NCBI RefSeq assembly: GCF_014054725.1
Contig: NZ_CP059563.1
Location: 1,887,749-1,951,748 of the forward strand
Origin: Conchiformibius steedae
GTDB taxonomy: Bacteria; Pseudomonadota; Gammaproteobacteria; Burkholderiales; Neisseriaceae
DNA length: 64,000 nt
Direction of reading: 5' to 3'
Shown piece by piece: positions 46,164-55,178 of the stretch. The notes below the pieces were generated by a model, which saw only the letters and a program-made list of their open reading frames with translations, had not been told where the DNA came from and made no database searches. The translations under genes were made by a program, and so were the position numbers. Numbering within the stretch: position 1 is the first letter of the stretch; the number at the start of each line of letters is the position of its first letter.

Positions 46164-47167
46164 TGGACGATTTTCCCCACCGCCACACGGCGCACTGCGA
46201 AAGCGGTACGCTGTCGGCACTGCTGCGCCATCACGGTGGCGATTTGGACGAAGCCATGGTGTTCGGATTAGCTGCGGGATTGGCGTTTGCTTATATCCCT
46301 GTGGTTAAACTGGCAGGTATGCCTTTGATTTCCTATCGCATTGCACCGGGGCGCATGATTAAAAACGCTTGTGCGCTGTTGGGTGTACGTTTGCAGATGC
46401 AGCGTTTCCGTTCTGCCGAACAGGGCATGAATGCTTTGGATAAGGTGTTGGCAACAGGCGGGGTGGCAGGCATTCAGACTTCGGTGTTTTGGCTGCCTTA
46501 TTTTCCGCCTGAAATGCGTTTTCATTTTAACGCGCACAATCTGCTGGTTTATGGTAAACGCGGACAGGATTATCTGCTCAGCGACCCTGTGTTTGAAACG
46601 GTACAAAGCTGTTCCGCCGCCGATTTGCAGCACGCCCGCTTTGCCAAAGGCGCACTTGCCCCCAAAGGCTTGATGTACACGGTAAGCGATGCCTCTGCGC
46701 TGCGCGATTTGCCGCAACGCCTGCCCGCGCTGGTGCGCCGCGCCATTGCCAAAAATGCGCGTCAAATGTCGCCACCTGTCTTTTTTGTGGGGGTACGCGG
46801 TATGCACACGCTCGCCCGCCGCATTCAGGCACTGCCGCAACGCCACGATGCTGCTTATTGCGCCCGTTATTTGGGGCATATGGTGCGGATGCAGGAAGAA
46901 ATCGGCACAGGCGGGGCGGGTTTCCGTTATCTGTATGCCTATTTTTTACAGCAGGCTGGCGAAATTTGCGGCGATGATGCCCTACATACCGCTTCCGAAC
47001 AGCTGACTGCCATTGGCGACAGTTGGCGCGAATTTGCGGGACAATGTGTGCGCCAATGCCGTCAGGCGCAGCCGCAGGGCTATGCCGAAACCGCCGCCGC
47101 GTTGCACAGCTTGGCAGAACGCGAAAGCGCGTTTTGGAAACATTTACACAGTTGGTCAAAAACATGA
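46163..47167 (+). CDS. BtrH N-terminal-domain protein, possible acyl-ACP acyltransferase
   Basis: A 334-residue protein starting MDDFPHRHTAHCESGTLSALLRHHG. This is the BtrH_N signature with an invariant Cys after a His, followed by EAMVFGLAAGLAFAYIP and, further on, the HFNAHNLLVYGKRGQDYLLSDP segment with a His-Asp pairing typical of papain-like C39 relatives. BtrH in butirosin synthesis transfers an acyl group from an ACP to an amine. A homologue next to a dedicated ACP suggests ACP-to-acceptor acyl transfer here. The C-terminal part matches DUF4872-like helices. It couples through TAATG and ATGA overlaps. Confidence 0.75.
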   Translation: MDDFPHRHTAHCESGTLSALLRHHGGDLDEAMVFGLAAGLAFAYIPVVKLAGMPLISYRIAPGRMIKNACALLGVRLQMQRFRSAEQGMNALDKVLATGGVAGIQTSVFWLPYFPPEMRFHFNAHNLLVYGKRGQDYLLSDPVFETVQSCSAADLQHARFAKGALAPKGLMYTVSDASALRDLPQRLPALVRRAIAKNARQMSPPVFFVGVRGMHTLARRIQALPQRHDAAYCARYLGHMVRMQEEIGTGGAGFRYLYAYFLQQAGEICGDDALHTASEQLTAIGDSWREFAGQCVRQCRQAQPQGYAETAAALHSLAERESAFWKHLHSWSKT

Positions 47168-48072
47168 TTTCCGTAGAAAACGTTTCGCACCGCTATCCCG
47201 CCGCCGCTGTGCCTGCCTTGGAACAGGTGTCGCTGCACATTGCGGCGGGGACGGTGCTGGGGTTGCTGGGACCCAACGGCGCAGGCAAAACCACGCTGAT
47301 GTCGCTGATGGCGGGTTTACAGCCTGTACAAAGCGGTTTGATTACCTTTGACGGTGTGCCGCTGGAACGCCTGCACCGCCGCGTGCGCCGCCAAATTTCC
47401 CTTGTTCCGCAAGACTTTGCCTTTTATCCGCAATTGAGCGTGCGCGACAATATGGCGTTTTTTGCCGCTTTATACGGCGTGCGCGACCGCGCTTTTACCG
47501 ACAGCCTGTTGGAACAAACAGGGCTTGCCCCCCACCGCCGCAAAGCCGCCAAACACCTTTCAGGCGGATTGAAACGGCGTTTAAACTTCGCCATCGGGCT
47601 GATTAACCGTCCCCGCCTGATTTTTTTAGACGAAATCACCGTAGGCATTGACCCCGAATCGCGCCAATTTGTGTTAGACAGCGTGGCAACCTTGGGACGA
47701 CAGGGCGTAACCGTGGTCTATACCTCGCATTATTTGAACGAAATTGAAACCCTGTGCAACCGTTTGGCGGTTTTGCACCGTGGACAAATCGCGTTTGACG
47801 GTGCTTTGGACGACTTACCCACGCAAGAAGGTTTGTGGCTGCGTACTGAACCGCCGCTCAGCAGCCGCCATCTGGCACAACTGGGCGGCACGCCCGCCGC
47901 AGGCGGCTACCGTTTGCCCGCCCACCACAGCCCCGAACAGGTATTGCCGTTTTTATACGCCGCAGGCTACCGCATTGCCGCCTGCCGCTTCGGCAAACCC
48001 TCTTTAGAAGATTTTTATTTGGACTTTTTGCGCCGCGCCGACAGCGCACAGGACAGCCCCCCATCATGTTAG
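47164..48072 (+). CDS. ABC exporter ATP-binding protein
   Basis: A 302-residue ATPase of the DrrA/YhhG type: Walker A GPNGAGKTTLMSLM, Q-loop PQDFAFYPQLSV, signature HLSGGLKRRLNFAIGL, Walker B RLIFLDEITVGID and switch YTSHYLNE. The extra ~80 C-terminal residues are common in drug and lipid exporters. The ATG at 47164 overlaps the BtrH-like stop (ATGA). It pairs with the permease at 48066, which overlaps by 7 nt. It likely exports the pathway product or its precursor. Confidence 0.92.
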   Translation: MISVENVSHRYPAAAVPALEQVSLHIAAGTVLGLLGPNGAGKTTLMSLMAGLQPVQSGLITFDGVPLERLHRRVRRQISLVPQDFAFYPQLSVRDNMAFFAALYGVRDRAFTDSLLEQTGLAPHRRKAAKHLSGGLKRRLNFAIGLINRPRLIFLDEITVGIDPESRQFVLDSVATLGRQGVTVVYTSHYLNEIETLCNRLAVLHRGQIAFDGALDDLPTQEGLWLRTEPPLSSRHLAQLGGTPAAGGYRLPAHHSPEQVLPFLYAAGYRIAACRFGKPSLEDFYLDFLRRADSAQDSPPSC

Positions 48073-49310
48073 CCGCCGCCGTTATCAAAGAACTCAAACT
48101 GTTGTCCCGCGACCTGCACGGCGTAGCGGTGCTGTTTGTGATGCCCATTGTGTTTATGCTGATTATGTCGGCAGCACTCAGCAGCGACAGCGACAATCTG
48201 CGCCCTCACGCCCAAATTATCTTGCTGGGCAACGGCGGCGACACCGATGCCAAATTGCAAGAAGCCCTACAAGTAGAAGGCTGGCGCGTGTATGCCGCAC
48301 CCTTAAGCGATTTAAAAAAATGGCAGCAGGCACTGCAAAACGGACAAGCCGATTTACTGGTTGCCAACCCCAACACCAGCGACACCCCTTTAGAAAAAGA
48401 ACAGCCCCTGCAACTGTGGCTGCGCCCCGATGCCGACCGCGCTTGGCTGCTCGGTGCCAAAGGCGTTTTGCGCCAACACTACACCCGCATTCGCTTGGAC
48501 AGTTTTTTAGCCGAACGGCAAATCCGTTTGGACAACGCCCAATCGCCCCCCGTGCGCCAAATCCAACAGCAAGTGGATAAATCGTTTGAACAAACACGCA
48601 AACAGGTACAAAACCACCTACAGCAAAACCTATGGCAGGAAACCTATTTAAACCGTCAGGGGCAAGCCGTTAAACGCCCCAATTCGGTACAGCACAGCGT
48701 GCCCGCGTGGCTGATTTTTGGTATGTTTTTTATTATGATTCCGCTGTCTAACGTGATGACGGCAGAACGCCAAACCAATACGCTCACCCGTTTGAGCATG
48801 GCACGCGCACCCGCTTCGGCATTGTTGGCAGCCAAAATCATTCCCTATTTTCTGATTAACCAATTGCAGTTTGTCGGCATGGTGCTGCTGGGTTATACCG
48901 TGTTGCCCGCGCTGAATATGCCTGCTTTTACGCTAACAGGGGCATGGCATCCTTACGCGCTACTGGCAGCGGCGGTAAGTGCGGCGGCGTTGGGCTACGG
49001 GCTGCTGGTAAGCGTGTGCGCCCGCAGTACCGAACAAGCTGTGGTGTTGGGCGGCGGCGGCATTATTATTATGGCGGCATTGGGCGGGATTATGGTGCCC
49101 GTACACATTATGCCCGACACCATGCGCCAAATCGCCGAATGGTCGCCGATGGGCTGGGGCTTGGATGCGTTTCAAAAGCTGCTGCTGAATCATGATTCGG
49201 TGATGCAAATCCGTCCGCAATTGTTGAAATTGGCGGGTTTTGGCGCAGCGGCGCTGACAATAGCCGCCTTGCTGTACCGCCGACAATTGACACGCGCTGC
49301 GCGTTTTTAA
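48066..49310 (+). CDS. ABC-2 type exporter permease
   Basis: A 414-residue membrane protein. One N-terminal helix (GVAVLFVMPIVFMLIMSAAL) leads into a ~190-residue extracytoplasmic domain, followed by five helices in the C-terminal half (WLIFGMFFIMIPLSNVM, FLINQLQFVGMVLLGYTVLP, HPYALLAAAVSAAALGYGLL, VVLGGGGIIIMAALGGIMVP, and a last one). The intracellular loop TAERQTNTLTRLSMARAPASALLAAK is the ABC-2 coupling element. The large periplasmic domain resembles YhhJ/YbhS-type exporters working with envelope partners. Confidence 0.9.
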   Translation: MLAAAVIKELKLLSRDLHGVAVLFVMPIVFMLIMSAALSSDSDNLRPHAQIILLGNGGDTDAKLQEALQVEGWRVYAAPLSDLKKWQQALQNGQADLLVANPNTSDTPLEKEQPLQLWLRPDADRAWLLGAKGVLRQHYTRIRLDSFLAERQIRLDNAQSPPVRQIQQQVDKSFEQTRKQVQNHLQQNLWQETYLNRQGQAVKRPNSVQHSVPAWLIFGMFFIMIPLSNVMTAERQTNTLTRLSMARAPASALLAAKIIPYFLINQLQFVGMVLLGYTVLPALNMPAFTLTGAWHPYALLAAAVSAAALGYGLLVSVCARSTEQAVVLGGGGIIIMAALGGIMVPVHIMPDTMRQIAEWSPMGWGLDAFQKLLLNHDSVMQIRPQLLKLAGFGAAALTIAALLYRRQLTRAARF

Positions 49311-49339
49311 ACCATTTTATTGATAACAAAGGATTATCC

Positions 49340-49612
49340 ATGTCTTCCGACCTCAAGCAGCAGCTCAAGCAACTGATTGTTAGCGAAACCGAAAAAGACC
49401 ATTTAAATCCACAAGAAATAGACGACAACGAACCTTTATTCGGCGAACGCAGCCGTGTCGGGTTGGATTCCTTGGACGCGCTGCAAATCAGCATTGCCCT
49501 GCAAGCGCGTTACGGCGTGCGTTTAAACGGCGACCGCATGGTACGCAAACACATGATGACGGTGGGCGCGTTGGCGGATTTTATCCTTTCTGAACAAAAA
49601 CATGAACCGTAA
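49340..49612 (+). CDS. Acyl carrier protein
   Basis: A 90-residue ACP. The phosphopantetheine serine is in GLDSLDALQISIAL, and the acidic helix II and the hydrophobic positions of helices I and IV fit. It differs from a housekeeping AcpP in having a basic C-terminal half (RYGVRLNGDRMVRKHMM), which is common in ACPs of dedicated polyketide or lipid clusters. AAAGGA precedes the ATG. It overlaps the following ketosynthase by 11 nt, which points to a matched ACP-KAS pair. Confidence 0.92.
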   Translation: MSSDLKQQLKQLIVSETEKDHLNPQEIDDNEPLFGERSRVGLDSLDALQISIALQARYGVRLNGDRMVRKHMMTVGALADFILSEQKHEP

Positions 49613-50615
49613 AAGTGTGTACTTGCGCGGCGGCAGCCTGCAATGCGCCCAAGGCAGCATCCGCATCGGCGGCAGCCTGCCCGCTTGGCAGCCGTGGGCA
49701 AACCGCGTGTTGCGCCGCATTACACCGTTTGGACAGACACGAGATTTGCCGTATTTTGCGGCATTTCCCAACGAATTGTGCAGCAAAAACGCGCAGTTTG
49801 TGCTTTTAGAACAACACATCCGCGCCGCCGTTGCCGATGCGGGACTGCCCGACAACAGCCTGTCGCAGCTGCCCGTGTTTATCGGTTCGGGGACGTATGT
49901 GCTTGCCGATTGGGAACAAAACGGCGGCAGCAGTTACCGTTTGGACGAAACCGCCGCTGCCCTGCGCCGGCGTTTCCGCAATCCCGATATCTGCGCCCTT
50001 GCCACATCCTGCACCGCATCAGCCCATGCCCTAATTCAGGCAGTAAGACACGTTGCCTTACATGGCGGTTGCGCCGTGGCAGCAGGCATAGAAACCTTTA
50101 ACCGCACCACTTTGGCACATTTTGATGCCATGAACCTGCTTGCCCGCCATCCCGACGACCGCCATGCCATGACCTTGGGCGAAGCCGTTGCCGCCGTGGT
50201 GGTGTGCGCCCGTCAGGGTGTCGTCAGACTGCACGGCTGCACCGCGCAAACCGACTATCACGCCCTTACCCTGCCCGATACTGATGCCCTGTCGCAGCTG
50301 ATTCACAGCCTGCTGAACGACATTCCCCGTTTGGCGGGGGTTAAACTTCACGGTACGGGTGGCGCATCCGACCAAACCGAACGGCAACTTTGGCAACGCC
50401 TGCACCCGTCCTGCCCCCTGCTGCGGCTCAAGCCCTATTTGGGGCATACGCTGGGCGCGGCGGGCGTAGCCGAAACCGTACTGCTGGCAGCCTGTTTGCG
50501 CCACCGCCGTCTGCCCGACCAAACTGCCCTGCCCGCAGGCGCGTATGCCAATGTTTTTCTCGGTTTCGGCGGCAGCCATGCCGCTTGGATATTGGAATCC
50601 CCCCATGCCGATTAA
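49602..50615 (+). CDS. Beta-ketoacyl synthase (KAS I/II type), compact
   Basis: A 337-residue elongation-type ketosynthase, shorter than FabF (about 410). The triad is present: nucleophile in CALATSCTASAHALIQ, first histidine in KLHGTGGASDQTE and second in KPYLGHTLGAAGVAE. A C-terminal GFGGSHAAWIL replaces the usual GFGGTNA. The N-terminal region is shortened. It works with the ACP at 49340 and probably with the cysteine-less partner at 50605, as KSalpha does with a chain-length factor. It overlaps both neighbours. Confidence 0.88.
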   Translation: MNRKSVYLRGGSLQCAQGSIRIGGSLPAWQPWANRVLRRITPFGQTRDLPYFAAFPNELCSKNAQFVLLEQHIRAAVADAGLPDNSLSQLPVFIGSGTYVLADWEQNGGSSYRLDETAAALRRRFRNPDICALATSCTASAHALIQAVRHVALHGGCAVAAGIETFNRTTLAHFDAMNLLARHPDDRHAMTLGEAVAAVVVCARQGVVRLHGCTAQTDYHALTLPDTDALSQLIHSLLNDIPRLAGVKLHGTGGASDQTERQLWQRLHPSCPLLRLKPYLGHTLGAAGVAETVLLAACLRHRRLPDQTALPAGAYANVFLGFGGSHAAWILESPHAD

Positions 50616-51282
50616 CTGCCTGACCGTGTGCGCCGCCAGCCTGCTGCTGCCGCCGCCGTCCGACCTTTCCCCGCTGTTACAGCCCTATGGCGTTTCCCCG
50701 CGCCGTTTAAGCCGCATCAGCCAACTCACATTGGCGGGCGCACTGCCCCTGTGTGCCGCACTGCCCCCGCACAGCGCCCTGTATCTTGCCTCGCCCTTCG
50801 GTTCGCCACAGCGTTTTGCCCGCATGACCAACAAATGGACACAACAGCAACAGGCATCGCCGCTGGATTTTACTGCCCAACTGCACAACGCTCCCCTGTT
50901 TCATCTGGCGCAAACCGCCCGATTGCACGGCGAAAGCCTGTTTGTGATTGCCGAAGCCGACAGCCTGACCCACATCCTACATCTGGCAGCCAACGCCCTT
51001 GCCGCCCAAGCCGTTCCCGCCGTGCTGCTCGGCTGGGCAAACGAATCCCGCCAAGCAGGCGAAGCCGAAATCAGTTTATGGTGGCACCTTCGCCCCGCTG
51101 CCCCCACACCGCACCCCGCCCCCCTGTTCCGTCCCGACCACACATCCGACTTTGCCCGCGCCGCATCCCACCTGCACCACAGCCTGCAACAACACCGCGC
51201 CTTACAGCTGCCCGCCACCGCCGCCCGCCCTACCCTGCAACTGCAACTGCCACCCTCAATCCCCTGCCCGAATCCGCTATAA
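50605..51282 (+). CDS. Ketosynthase-like / chain-length-factor-type protein without active-site cysteine
   Basis: A 225-residue protein that resembles the N-terminal half of a ketosynthase (Ketoacyl-synt_2 type): [20 protein letters not shown], then [20 protein letters not shown], and [24 protein letters not shown]. It has no Cys nucleophile and ends before the HGTG/GH motifs. The C-terminal 60 residues are Pro/His/Leu-rich. Aryl polyene clusters carry comparable half-size proteins beside an active KAS. It overlaps the KAS gene by 11 nt, and its stop codon overlaps the fabI -10 box. Confidence 0.65.
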   Translation: MPINCLTVCAASLLLPPPSDLSPLLQPYGVSPRRLSRISQLTLAGALPLCAALPPHSALYLASPFGSPQRFARMTNKWTQQQQASPLDFTAQLHNAPLFHLAQTARLHGESLFVIAEADSLTHILHLAANALAAQAVPAVLLGWANESRQAGEAEISLWWHLRPAAPTPHPAPLFRPDHTSDFARAASHLHHSLQQHRALQLPATAARPTLQLQLPPSIPCPNPL

Positions 51283-51283
51283 T
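51278..51283 (+). promoter_or_regulatory. -10 box for fabI
   Basis: TATAAT at 51278-51283 overlaps the stop codon of the preceding gene, 36 nt before the fabI ATG. It would let fabI be expressed without the upstream operon. No strong -35 is visible. Confidence 0.5.
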
Positions 51284-51319
51284 TACCCGTTTACCCCGAT
51301 TCACAAAAGGACACCCACC

Positions 51320-52102
51320 ATGTTTTTACAAGGCAAAAAAATTCTGATTACCGGCATGATTTCCGAACGTTCCATCGCCTACGGCATCGCCCAAGCCTGC
51401 CACGCCCAAGGCGCAGAACTGGCATTTACCTATGTGGTAGATAAGCTGGAAAGCCGCGTGCGCAAACTGGCAGAAGGTTTCGGCTCACAACTGGTGTTCC
51501 GCTGCGACGTACAAAGCGATGAAGAAATCGCCGCCACCTTTACCCAATTAGCACAGCATTGGGACGGCTTGGACGGCTTAGTACACGCCATCGCCTTTGC
51601 CCCCAAAGAATCGCTCGGCGGCGACTTTTTAGACAGCATCAGCCGCGAAGCCTTTAATATTGCTCACGAAGTTTCCGCCTACAGCCTGCCCGCGCTCGCC
51701 AAAGCCGCCCGTCCGCTGATGCAAAACCGTAACGCTTCCATTGTTGCCCTATCGTATTTGGGCGCAGTGCGCGCCGTTCCCAATTACAACGTGATGGGCA
51801 TGGCAAAAGCCAGCTTGGAATCAGGCATCCGCTTTACCGCATCGTGCTTGGGCAAAGAAGGCATCCGCTGCAACGGCATTTCCGCCGGCCCGATTAAAAC
51901 GCTTGCCGCTTCAGGCATAGCCGATTTCAACAAATTATTGGGACACGTTGCCGCCCAAAATCCCCTACGCCGCAACGTGACTATTGAAGAAGTGGGCAAC
52001 ACCGCCGCCTTTTTGCTGTCGGATTTAGCATCGGGCATTACAGGCGAAATCACCTATGTGGACGGCGGTTACAGCATCAATGCCCTAAACGACGGCGAAT
52101 AA
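51320..52102 (+). CDS. fabI: Enoyl-[acyl-carrier-protein] reductase (NADH)
   Basis: Final reduction of each fatty-acid elongation cycle. The 260-residue short-chain-dehydrogenase fold begins [24 protein letters not shown]. The FabI-type active site is present in [24 protein letters not shown] (Tyr and Lys), with [12 protein letters not shown] and [21 protein letters not shown] precedes the ATG at 51320. It may supply saturated acyl chains to the adjacent pathway, although it is also an essential housekeeping enzyme and has its own -10. Confidence 0.97.
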   Translation: MFLQGKKILITGMISERSIAYGIAQACHAQGAELAFTYVVDKLESRVRKLAEGFGSQLVFRCDVQSDEEIAATFTQLAQHWDGLDGLVHAIAFAPKESLGGDFLDSISREAFNIAHEVSAYSLPALAKAARPLMQNRNASIVALSYLGAVRAVPNYNVMGMAKASLESGIRFTASCLGKEGIRCNGISAGPIKTLAASGIADFNKLLGHVAAQNPLRRNVTIEEVGNTAAFLLSDLASGITGEITYVDGGYSINALNDGE

Positions 52103-52104
52103 TG

Positions 52105-52149
52105 TTCAGGCTGCCTGAAACGGAATTTAAACGTTTCAGGCAGCCTGAA
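52105..52149. terminator. fabI terminator made of two inverted uptake words
   Basis: An 18-bp perfect stem (52105-52122 with 52132-52149) has a 9-nt loop. Each arm carries AGGCTGCCTGAA: plus strand at 52108-52119, minus strand at 52146-52135. This is the Simonsiella-type DNA uptake sequence. Confidence 0.9.
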
Positions 52150-52243
52150 AATCATTTATCTGTTTAATTATTACGTTTGTTTTGTGCTTTAAAATCCGAC
52201 TGACACTTACCACACATTTATTAAATAAACAAAAGGTTATGTT

Positions 52244-52819
52244 ATGGATTTAACTGTTCAAGTAACCAAAAACGCAGATGAATTATTCCCCAAAGAATTG
52301 GAAGGCGACAAAAAACATTACCTAATTTCCCATATTGATTTACACGGAACTATCCACCTAATATTCTCATCAGCCTTATCCATCCGCCAATTCAGCCTGT
52401 CTCTCATTCAGGAAGCCGTTTACGGACAAATCAGCGAAAAATGTTTCCAGCCCTTAATGGAAGATGACGGCTATTTATGTATTATTGACGGGGTAAGAAT
52501 GGGCGTAAACAGCGGAACTTTATTTATTTTTTATGATGAAATTCCCGAAGCCCAACTTCCAAACAAAATATTTATCGGGAAAGATTTCAAGCTTACCCAA
52601 CTGCAAACAGAACCGTTTAATCACCAATTATTCTTGTTTGCAGACAGTAATTTATATAAGAATCATGCTTACTTAACTTTTCCGTCCAGAAAGCTTATGT
52701 ATCTTTTCGGCTTAGATTTATTGCATCAATTTATTATCAAAGGCACAAAGCAACTGCAATCAACGGAATTATTTATTCCGACAAAAGGGAAAAATATCAA
52801 GATTCAGTTAATGCAGTAA
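52244..52819 (+). CDS. Hypothetical protein in AT-rich DNA
   Basis: A 191-residue soluble protein with no signal peptide. It alternates beta and helical stretches (HYLISHIDLHGTIHLIFSS, GYLCIIDGVRMGVNSGTLFIFYDE, HQLFLFADSNLY, LMYLFGLDLLHQFIIKG). I do not recognise the family. Its codon use and A+T content differ from the GC-rich neighbours, suggesting recent acquisition. The size and orphan position would suit an immunity-type protein, but nothing proves it. AAAAGGTTATGTT precedes the ATG. The flanks 52150-52243 and 52820-52914 are AT-rich, with no further gene seen. Confidence 0.65.
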   Translation: MDLTVQVTKNADELFPKELEGDKKHYLISHIDLHGTIHLIFSSALSIRQFSLSLIQEAVYGQISEKCFQPLMEDDGYLCIIDGVRMGVNSGTLFIFYDEIPEAQLPNKIFIGKDFKLTQLQTEPFNHQLFLFADSNLYKNHAYLTFPSRKLMYLFGLDLLHQFIIKGTKQLQSTELFIPTKGKNIKIQLMQ

Positions 52820-52914
52820 ACGTAGGATTAGTTAGGTTAGGTAAAGCCATAATCAGATATTTTTAAATAAAATAAATATGTTGGATTTATATTACTCTTC
52901 AATCCAAGCTGCCC

Positions 52915-52945
52915 CACTAAAAAACCGCGCCCCACCGCGCGGTTT
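52915..52945 (-). terminator. Terminator of the osmoprotectant transporter genes
   Basis: A 9-bp stem (52922-52930 with 52937-52945) is followed on the minus strand by six T residues. Confidence 0.85.
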
Positions 52946-52949
52946 CCCA

Positions 52950-53846
52950 TTACTGAATCAAACCCTTACCCCGCAAAAACACCTGTGCCACACTGCGTTC
53001 GTCCTGCCCGCCGTTTTCCACTTCGGCATTTAAACGCGCCATCTCGTCATTACTTAACACGCGGTTCATTTTTTCCAAAACGGCTTTTAATTCAGGGTAT
53101 TTAGCTAGGGTTTCGGCGCGTATTACCGTGCCTGCATAATAATCGGGATAGAGTTTTTTATCGTCCGTCAGCACGGCGACTTTTCCACCTGCCAGCGCCG
53201 CATCGGTGGTAAAAATATTCACGGCATCAATCTGCCCGTCTGCCAAAGCACGGTATTTTAAGCCGATATCCAAATCACGTTTTTCTTTAAATTGAAAACC
53301 ATAGCTTTTGACTAAAGCATCGTAACCATCGCTGCGTTCGTAAAAATCGTATTCCGCACCAAAGCGCAGTTGCGGGCTGAAACGCGCCAAATCGGAATAG
53401 TTGCGAACCTGATTCGCTTGCGCCCAATCGCGTGCCACCGCCAGCCCGAAAGTGTTGTTAAAACCGTATAAGCCCACCCATTCCAGTTGGAACTGCTGGC
53501 GGTAGGTTTGGGCGAGCTGGGGGAAAATATCGCTGCCTGCGGCGGCTTCGGGGCGTTTGAGTACATACAGCCACGCGGTGCCTGTGTATTCGGGATAAAG
53601 GTCAAATTCGCCTTTTAACAGCGCAGGATGAATATTGGCAGTGCCGCCGCCGATGCCTTTTGTGATTTCGGCTTTTAAATCGGTATGTTCTTCAATCAGC
53701 AATGCCAGCATTTCCGCCAAAATAAATTGTTCGGTCATGGGTTTGGCGGCGATTTTGACGGTGTGTGTTTCTGCAGACGGCGTACATGCGCCCAATACTG
53801 CGCTTAAGCCCAATAAAATCAGGTATTTTTTCAGGTTTCTCATCAT
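52950..53846 (-). CDS. Osmoprotectant ABC transporter substrate-binding lipoprotein (OpuBC/OsmF type)
   Basis: A 298-residue lipoprotein, signal [21 protein letters not shown] (cysteine 21). The type 2 binding fold has [22 protein letters not shown], the ligand-loop [26 protein letters not shown] split over two strands, LAVARDW, and [19 protein letters not shown], a hallmark of the quaternary-amine binding family. It likely captures choline, betaine or carnitine. The ATG at 53846 overlaps the permease stop (ATGA). Confidence 0.9.
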
Positions 53847-54475
53847 GCGTTCCAGTTTAAACGTTTCAGCCACAGGGCAAACAGGCGGTCGGCGGCAAAG
53901 GCAATCAGCATCATCAGCAGGCTGCCTGCCAAAGTCATGGCGGTGTTTTGGGTGGTAATGCCGCGATATACTGCCACGCCCAATCCGCCTGCGCCGATAA
54001 AGGAAGCAATCCCCGCCAGCGAAATAGTCATTACGGCGGTGGTACGCAACGACGACACAATCACAGGCAACGCCAAAGGCAGAGTAATATAACGCAAAAT
54101 CTGCATTCGGTTTAAACCCAAAGCGGTTGCCGCTTCGCTCATGCCTGCATTGACCTGCGTGATACCCGTATGCGTTCCCGCCGTAATCGGCAGCAACCCG
54201 TACAGGCTTAAGGCAATCACGGCGGTGGTGTTGCCCACGCCGCTAATCGGAATCAGCAAACCAAACAAGGAAATAGCAGGAATGGTGTAAATCAAATTAT
54301 TGGTTTGCAGCACCCACGGCGCAAAGGCACGGTATTCGCTAATCAACAGCCCCAATGCCACGCCGAACACGGTGGCAATCAGCAGCGACAAGCCCGACAG
54401 CAACAGGTGTTCGCCTGTGAGTGCAAGAAAAAATTCGGGGCGCGACAGCAGCAGTTTCATCAGTCCGTCAAACAT
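53843..54475 (-). CDS. Osmoprotectant ABC transporter permease
   Basis: A 210-residue inner-membrane permease of the OpuBB/ProW-YehY type, with five to six helices. The coupling loop is [33 protein letters not shown]. The sequence [21 protein letters not shown] is conserved in this family. It is translationally coupled to the binding protein. No ATP-binding gene lies upstream or downstream, so the ATPase must be encoded elsewhere or be shared. Confidence 0.92.
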
Positions 54476-54595
54476 CGCTGCGCCGCCCCAATAGAAAGAA
54501 TGTGTGCATCATAATGATTTTTTTAGAATAATAAAACGGGAATTATACCCGATTCGGGCAGCTGTTTTGTTTTAAGCCGTCTATCTGAAAGTATC

Positions 54596-54684
54596 GTAGC
54601 TTGGGTTGAAGTGCAGCGCAAACCTAACACAAGCCACACAATATATTGAAAATAAAATAATATTTTGTTCCCAACCCAACCTAC
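54596..54684. repeat. 89-bp intergenic repeat, copy A
   Basis: Starts GTAGCTTGGGTTGAAG and ends CAACCCAACCTAC. The ends are imperfect inverted repeats (TTGGGTTG/CAACCCAA). It is a direct repeat of 55179-55267, identical in length, and the pair flanks the gene at 54709-55152. Between 54476 and 54595 there is only AT-rich sequence. Confidence 0.8.
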
Positions 54685-54708
54685 ACTTGCTTTAGTTTCA
54701 CACAAAAA

Positions 54709-55152
54709 TCATGCTACAATAATCATGAAACCCTCTATTATTGTCGTTAATTTAATACAAGGGAGCTTACTTAAAATTGACTGCTTTGCAACGGTCGGCA
54801 CTTCATATTTTGGATAAGCTATCAACTTATAATTATTTTCCTTAAAATCAATATCATAGCTATATAATCCCTTATGAGCCATAACAATAAAAGATGATAA
54901 ATAACGACTTTTTTCTTGTTCGTTATTAAAATATGGTAAATTATCTTCACAGACTTCAATTTCAATGGGATTGCTTTCTTGTTCATCAAAGTATGTGCAT
55001 ATTTCTTCCCAACCAAGTCTGTCGTTTACAACAGATTTTGGTAATAAGTCAGTACCACCCGAAGCAAAATGTGCAATTTTTTGACCATCTCTTGCATACC
55101 AATCTAAATCATTGGATAAAATAAATCCAATGTCCAATATATTTAAATTCAT
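54709..55152 (-). CDS. Hypothetical protein between two repeats
   Basis: A 147-residue soluble, acidic protein in strongly AT-rich DNA, starting MNLNILDIGFILSNDLDWYARDGQKIAHFASGG split around a glycine turn. It has RLGWEEICTYFDEQE and ending SKLPCIKLTTIIEGFMIIVA. It is not recognised. Size, acidity and isolation resemble immunity proteins of polymorphic toxin systems, but no toxin gene is adjacent. The flanking 89-bp direct repeats suggest the gene was inserted or can be lost as a cassette. Confidence 0.6.
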   Translation of the reverse strand: MNLNILDIGFILSNDLDWYARDGQKIAHFASGGTDLLPKSVVNDRLGWEEICTYFDEQESNPIEIEVCEDNLPYFNNEQEKSRYLSSFIVMAHKGLYSYDIDFKENNYKLIAYPKYEVPTVAKQSILSKLPCIKLTTIIEGFMIIVA

Positions 55153-55178
55153 TTTTCAACACCAAACATATTAGTACC

